Positions 31,631 through 35,132 of a stretch of DNA of 35,132 bases are shown here, piece by piece. Every line of letters begins with the position of its first letter. Position 1 is the first letter of the stretch. The DNA lies in assembly GCA_026224805.1 (NCBI GenBank), contig JAMFRN010000028.1, forward strand, positions 1 to 35,132, given 5' to 3'. The notes under the pieces were generated by a model. That model worked only from the letters and a program-made list of their open reading frames with translations. It did no database searches and had not been told where the DNA came from. A program made the position numbers and the translations under genes. This DNA is from Nevskia soli. Lineage in GTDB: Bacteria > Pseudomonadota > Gammaproteobacteria > Nevskiales > Nevskiaceae.

Positions 31631-32830
31631 TCAGCGAGCCCGTCGCTCCAGGTCCAGCGAGGCGGGACGCTGGTCGCCGTGGGCATCCTGCCGCACCCTG
31701 CCCCGAGCAGTCCGCTTGAGCAGCCGGTCGCGCAGCCGCAGGGCTGGCCTTTCCACGCCCAGGTGCAAGGCCCAGCCACCCAGGACAGCGACCACCGAAG
31801 CAGCCAGGAACACGGCATTTCCATCGGCGTTGAAGCCGTATCCGCCCAGCACGACCTGGGTCAGGTGAATCAGGGGCTTGTGCACCAGGTACAGCGAATA
31901 GGAGATGGCGGCGATCCATGCGGTGAGCCTTGAATCGAAGCGGTACAGCAGGCAACCAGGGCTCAGCGCCGCCAGCACCAGTACGGCATAGCCGGCATCG
32001 ACCAGGGGATAGCCGAAGGCGGTGGCGCTGAAGGTGATGAGGTCGGCGCACAGGAAATACGCGCCGCCGAGCAGCGCCAGGGCCAGCAGCAGCAAGGCAT
32101 TGCCATGCCGGGTGAGGCGTGACCACAGGCCGGGCTGGAAGTGGTACAGCGCCGCCAGGCCGACGCCCGCCAACAAGCCGTCCATGCGGGTGTAGCTGGG
32201 GTAGTAGATCCATTTGTAATAGGTAACGCCCAGTCCCGTTTCGATGCCGCGGCTGAGCATCGGCGCGATGAACAGGTCCCAGCTGTAAATGCGCAGGAAC
32301 AGGCCGAGACCGAACAGGAGCGGCAGCAGCCACAGCATCCATCTGCCGGCCCGCAGCGCCAGCATCACCAGCAGGATCAGGGGCAGCAGCAGGTAGAACT
32401 GTTCCTCGACGCACAGCGACCAGGCATGGGAGAACGCGCCGCTGGTATGCGCATCGAGGCCGAAATTCTGGGTGAAAGTGAGAAACCTCCACAGCGGCGG
32501 CAACTCGCTGCGCTCCTTGAAGGCGGGGATGGCGAAATACACCGCCAGCACCGCCAGATAGGCCGGCACGATCCTGAGCAGGCGCTTGAAGTAGAACTCG
32601 CCCAGCGCCAGGGGCCGCCCCTGCGCCACGCGGCCCAGCAGCTGCCCGCCGATCAGGTATCCGCTGAGGACGAAGAACAGATCGACCCCGGTCCAGCCGA
32701 AGCCGCCCACCGTTTCGACCCAGGCCGGATGCCCGAACAGGCCGAAGTGGTAGATGAATACCAGCAGGATCGCCAGGGCGCGCAGATGATCCAGGCCGGC
32801 AAATCTTTTCTCAGTGGTGTTGGTGGGCAT
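31631..32830 (-). CDS. Acyltransferase-3 family (OafA/YrhL-like) membrane O-acyltransferase
   Basis: 399 residues from the ATG at 32830; earlier starts in the frame would add 26 residues of unlikely sequence. It begins with the family signature GLDHLRALAILLVFIYHFGL, in which the His is catalytic (about 28). Then come GWTGVDLFFVLSGYLIGGQL with FYFKRLLRIVPAYLA, and FSHAWSLCVEEQFYLLLPLI, also conserved. About 10 membrane segments follow and the C-terminus is basic. These integral inner-membrane proteins transfer acetyl or other acyl groups to extracytoplasmic sugars of LPS, exopolysaccharide or peptidoglycan. It stands alone, so the acceptor is not indicated. Confidence 0.92.
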   Translation of the reverse strand: MPTNTTEKRFAGLDHLRALAILLVFIYHFGLFGHPAWVETVGGFGWTGVDLFFVLSGYLIGGQLLGRVAQGRPLALGEFYFKRLLRIVPAYLAVLAVYFAIPAFKERSELPPLWRFLTFTQNFGLDAHTSGAFSHAWSLCVEEQFYLLLPLILLVMLALRAGRWMLWLLPLLFGLGLFLRIYSWDLFIAPMLSRGIETGLGVTYYKWIYYPSYTRMDGLLAGVGLAALYHFQPGLWSRLTRHGNALLLLALALLGGAYFLCADLITFSATAFGYPLVDAGYAVLVLAALSPGCLLYRFDSRLTAWIAAISYSLYLVHKPLIHLTQVVLGGYGFNADGNAVFLAASVVAVLGGWALHLGVERPALRLRDRLLKRTARGRVRQDAHGDQRPASLDLERRAR

Positions 32831-33007
32831 GGAGCCATATCGCTGCAATAGTGGTAGATGGCGCCGTTCGCACGGCGCCGCTGCGGCAGTCGGAAGAGGA
32901 GCAAGCACACCCGTATCGCCGACAAGCGCTCCAGCTTACGGATGGCTTGTGCAATTCGTGTGCAGGACCCGCCCGGCGTCTTTCGATGGCGGGGAACCTG
33001 TGCGCCG

Positions 33008-33916
33008 CTATCCCTGCCCGCCGCAAGCGCTTTCAAGCTCGGCCATGAGCAGCCGCGTACGTTGCGGCACCAGCCGCCCGGGAGGGCGTAGGCACCACAC
33101 CGGTGTCGGCGCCGGCCACCAGTTCTGCAACACCGGCACCAATCGCTTCTCGCGCACAGCCTGCTCCGCCACGAAGGCATGCAGAAGGGCCACGCCGACG
33201 CCCTGCACCGCCAGCTCGCGTCTCACCTCGGCATCGCCAAAGCGGTGCGGCGAGCGAATGGTGCGCTGCATCGGCCGTCCATCCGGGCTACGGAATTTTA
33301 GGGGATAAACCTCGCCGCTGGGGCGGGTGAAGACCAGGGTGTGCTCGGGGCGCAGATCGTCCGGCGTCTGCGGCACGCCGTAGCGGCGCAGCCAGGCACG
33401 GCTGGCGAAGTAGCCGAGCGGCAACGCGCCGATCTGCCGCGCCACCAGGCTGGAGTCGGCCAACTCCCCGACCAGCCGCACCGCCAGGTCGAACCCTTCC
33501 TCCACCAGATCGACCACGCGGTCGCCGAGCTGCATCTCGATCTCGATCTGCGGATAGCGCAGTATGAAGCGGCCGATCACCGATGCCAGCACGATGCGCC
33601 CATAGGCGCCCGGCGCGGTTATTCGCACGCGCCCGCGCGGCGTCGCCTGCTGCATGGTCAGCTCGGCCTCGGCATCCTGCAACTCCAGCAGCAGGTCGCG
33701 GCTGCGGGCAAAGAAGCGCTCGCCCTCGGCGGTGAGGCTGAGGCTGCGCGTGGTCCGCCGCAACAGCAGCACGCCAAGGCGCTTTTCCAGCCGCGACACC
33801 GCCTGGCTCACTGCCGACTGCGAAGTGCCCATGGCATCGGCCGCGCGGGTGAAGCTCTTCAGCTCCACCACCCGGAGGAAGACCGGCACATCGAGGAAGG
33901 GAGTCTCCACATTCAT
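33008..33916 (-). CDS. LysR-family transcriptional regulator
   Basis: 302 residues, the standard size. The N-terminal winged helix is FLRVVELKSFTRAADAMGTS and QSAVSQAVSRLEKRLGVLLL (about 13-52), then RRTTRSLSLTAEGERFF. The C-terminal periplasmic-binding-like effector domain begins with GRVRITAPGAYGRIVL and belongs to the CrgA/DsdC-like subgroup common next to oxidoreductases. It is divergent from the NQO-type oxidoreductase across a 94-nt AT-rich region (33917-34010). That arrangement is typical for a LysR activator of the neighbouring gene. The ATG at 33916 lies just inside that region. Confidence 0.93.
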   Translation of the reverse strand: MNVETPFLDVPVFLRVVELKSFTRAADAMGTSQSAVSQAVSRLEKRLGVLLLRRTTRSLSLTAEGERFFARSRDLLLELQDAEAELTMQQATPRGRVRITAPGAYGRIVLASVIGRFILRYPQIEIEMQLGDRVVDLVEEGFDLAVRLVGELADSSLVARQIGALPLGYFASRAWLRRYGVPQTPDDLRPEHTLVFTRPSGEVYPLKFRSPDGRPMQRTIRSPHRFGDAEVRRELAVQGVGVALLHAFVAEQAVREKRLVPVLQNWWPAPTPVWCLRPPGRLVPQRTRLLMAELESACGGQG

Positions 33917-34010
33917 AATTTCATCTTATCAATTTTATACATTTTCGGCTATTTATCATTCGACTCGTCAGGCCTATTCTGCACTCCATCACACACCTAT
34001 GGAGCGGCCG
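33917..34010. promoter_or_regulatory. Divergent promoter region between lysR and the oxidoreductase gene
   Basis: 94 nt, AT-rich in the half nearest lysR (AATTTCATCTTATCAATTTT, then TATACATTTT). It contains TTATCA-N8-TTTTCG type half-sites but no clean palindrome. LysR regulators usually bind T-N11-A sites in such a region. A ribosome site GGAG (34001-34004) lies at its right end. Confidence 0.5.
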
Positions 34011-34853
34011 ATGAAAGTCCTGATGGTCTACGCCCACCCCGAGCCGCAGTCGCTCAACGGTTCGCTGAAGAATCTGGCGGTGGAAACGCTTCGTCAGGAA
34101 GTTCACGAAGTCCAGGTGTCCGATCTCTACGCCATGCACTGGAAGGCGGTGGCGGACGAGGCTGACTTCACCGCACTCCAGCATCCCGAGCGCCTGAACT
34201 ACAGCGGCGAATCCCGCCACGCCCTGCACAGCGGCACGCAGGCACCGGACATCGCCGCCGAGCAGGCCAAGCTGCTGTGGGCCGATGCCGTGATCTTCCA
34301 GTTCCCGCTGTGGTGGTTCAGCGTGCCGGCGATCCTCAAGGGCTGGTTCGAGCGCGTATATGCCTACGGCTTCGGCTATGGCGTGGGCCAGCACGGCGGC
34401 GGCCGCTGGGGTGACCGCTATGGCGAGGGCACCCTGAAGGGCCGGCGCGCCCTGCTCAGCATCACCATGGGCGGACGCGAGCCGCAGTATGGTCCTCGCG
34501 GCGTCAACGGGCCGATCGACGAGCTGCTATTCCCCATCCAGCACGGCACGCTGTACTACCCGGGCATGGAGGTGCTGCCGCCCTTCCTGGTCTATGAAAG
34601 CCGCGGCATCGATGCCGCGGCCTACGACCAGCTGGCGCAGGCCTATCGCGAACGCCTGCGCCGGCTGTTCACCGACGAGACCCTGCCTTACCGCATGCAG
34701 AACGGCGGCGACTACGACGAGCGGCAGGTACTGAAGGATACTGTCGCACCCGGCGCCGAAGGCTTCTCCGCACACCTGCGCGGCGGCAACTCTCCCGCTA
34801 CGCAGCAGATACCCGCCATCACCCCCTACGCCGTCACCCTGGAGCCCGCATGA
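34011..34853 (+). CDS. NAD(P)H quinone oxidoreductase-type flavodoxin-fold protein (NQO1/MdaB family)
   Basis: 280 residues from the ATG at 34011, which has GGAG 6 nt upstream; the ATG at 33999 lies in front of that site. The N-terminus KVLMVYAHPEPQSLNGSLKN is the flavodoxin-like strand and FMN/FAD loop of the family. Then come LLWADAVIFQFPLWWFSVPA and LKGWFERVYAYGFGY, the conserved flavin-binding and dimer region. LLSITMGGREPQYGP and PIQHGTLYYPGMEVLPPFLV are further family segments. It reduces quinones or related electrophiles with NAD(P)H in the cytoplasm. Its stop overlaps the next start (ATGA at 34850), so it is coupled to a serine-hydrolase gene. Probably controlled by the divergent LysR protein. 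Confidence 0.92.
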   Translation: MKVLMVYAHPEPQSLNGSLKNLAVETLRQEVHEVQVSDLYAMHWKAVADEADFTALQHPERLNYSGESRHALHSGTQAPDIAAEQAKLLWADAVIFQFPLWWFSVPAILKGWFERVYAYGFGYGVGQHGGGRWGDRYGEGTLKGRRALLSITMGGREPQYGPRGVNGPIDELLFPIQHGTLYYPGMEVLPPFLVYESRGIDAAAYDQLAQAYRERLRRLFTDETLPYRMQNGGDYDERQVLKDTVAPGAEGFSAHLRGGNSPATQQIPAITPYAVTLEPA

Positions 34854-35132
34854 ACTCCCAAGCCTCCTCAAGCCGCCGGGACCCGCGCAGCGACGCACTC
34901 GACCAGGCCATCGACCGCGCACTGGCCGACGAGCGCATCGTCGGTGCCGTGGTGCTGGTGTCGCAGCACGGCCGTCCGCTGTACCAGCGCGCCGCCGGCT
35001 ATGCCGACCGCGAGTCGAAGCAGGCAATGCAGATCGATACCCTGTTCCGCTATTCCTCGCTGACCAAGCCCATCGTCACCGCCGCGCTGCTGGCGCTGGC
35101 CGAGCAGAGCAAGCTGGCGCTGGACCAGCCGG
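34850..35132 (+). CDS. Serine beta-lactamase-family (class C-like/esterase) protein, 5' part only
   Basis: 94 codons are visible and the frame runs off the window. The start MNSQASSSRRDPRSDALDQA has no signal peptide. It continues VGAVVLVSQHGRPLYQRAAG, the first strands of the beta-lactamase/transpeptidase-like fold, and reaches FRYSSLTKPIVTAALLAL, in which SLTK is the SxxK catalytic motif. This is the pattern of class C beta-lactamase-related esterases and hydrolases, commonly cytoplasmic. It overlaps the oxidoreductase stop by 4 nt, so the two are co-translated. The YxN and KTG-like motifs lie outside the window. Confidence 0.85.
   Translation, partial: MNSQASSSRRDPRSDALDQAIDRALADERIVGAVVLVSQHGRPLYQRAAGYADRESKQAMQIDTLFRYSSLTKPIVTAALLALAEQSKLALDQP

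Overview
The window is a high-GC (roughly two-thirds G+C by eye) chromosomal stretch of a Gram-negative bacterium. The evidence for this is lipoprotein signal peptides, a tripartite inner-membrane/periplasm/outer-membrane efflux operon, PBP2, and MarR, TetR and LysR regulators in gammaproteobacterial style. The mix of a Baeyer-Villiger-type monooxygenase cluster, a sedolisin protease and a GlyGly-CTERM-like sorting tail suggests a gammaproteobacterium of the Nevskiales/Solimonadaceae or Xanthomonadales type. That placement is inference; no rRNA or other marker gene is present. I saw no tRNA, rRNA, CRISPR array or transposase.

Layout. 1-72 is a perfect 27-bp inverted repeat. 151-2214 (-) is mrdA (PBP2), without rodA or mreBCD next to it. 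2464-3439 holds two small envelope proteins, one built from an internal duplication. 3813-8856 (+) is a drug-efflux operon: MarR regulator, a truncated copy of the emrA 5' end, emrA, emrB-like MFS, and an outer-membrane factor. 8946-10358 (-) has a DUF6891-type protein and an unknown protein. 10822-12963 (+) has a DapA-family lyase, then a MarR gene and a membrane protein that carry nearly identical candidate operators. 12987-16615 is a run of small envelope or secreted proteins (carboxypeptidase-regulatory-like lipoprotein, GIN-domain protein, cupin, esterase lipoprotein and others). 16826-20010 has an MFS transporter, a YbiR-like anion permease and a DUF2127 protein.

20017-24091 is a catabolic-looking unit: flavin monooxygenase (BVMO signature), ferritin-like diiron protein and SDR on the minus strand, divergent from a TetR gene, with two abutting palindromes between them. 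Directly downstream of tetR is an AT-rich insertion (about 24096-24888) carrying one Sel1/TPR-like gene. It is followed by a second, diverged copy of the last 79 nt of the tetR region. Next comes a 47-codon remnant that looks like an internally deleted antibiotic-type glycosyltransferase, translationally coupled to an aromatic-ring FAD monooxygenase (25221-26720).

26770-30051 (-) is a large secreted sedolisin protease with a PKD domain, a Ser/Gly tract of about 130 residues and a GlyGly-CTERM-like tail. 30285-32830 (-) has a DinB-family protein, a small two-helix membrane ORF interrupted by an in-frame TGA, and an acyltransferase-3 protein. 33008-35132 has a LysR regulator divergent from an NQO/MdaB-type flavodoxin-fold oxidoreductase, which overlaps the start of a serine beta-lactamase-family gene cut by the window edge.

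The most unusual points are the tetR-end duplication flanking the AT-rich insertion, the coupled glycosyltransferase remnant, the paired MarR operators with a probable leaderless promoter, the duplicated emrA head, and the in-frame TGA in the small membrane protein.
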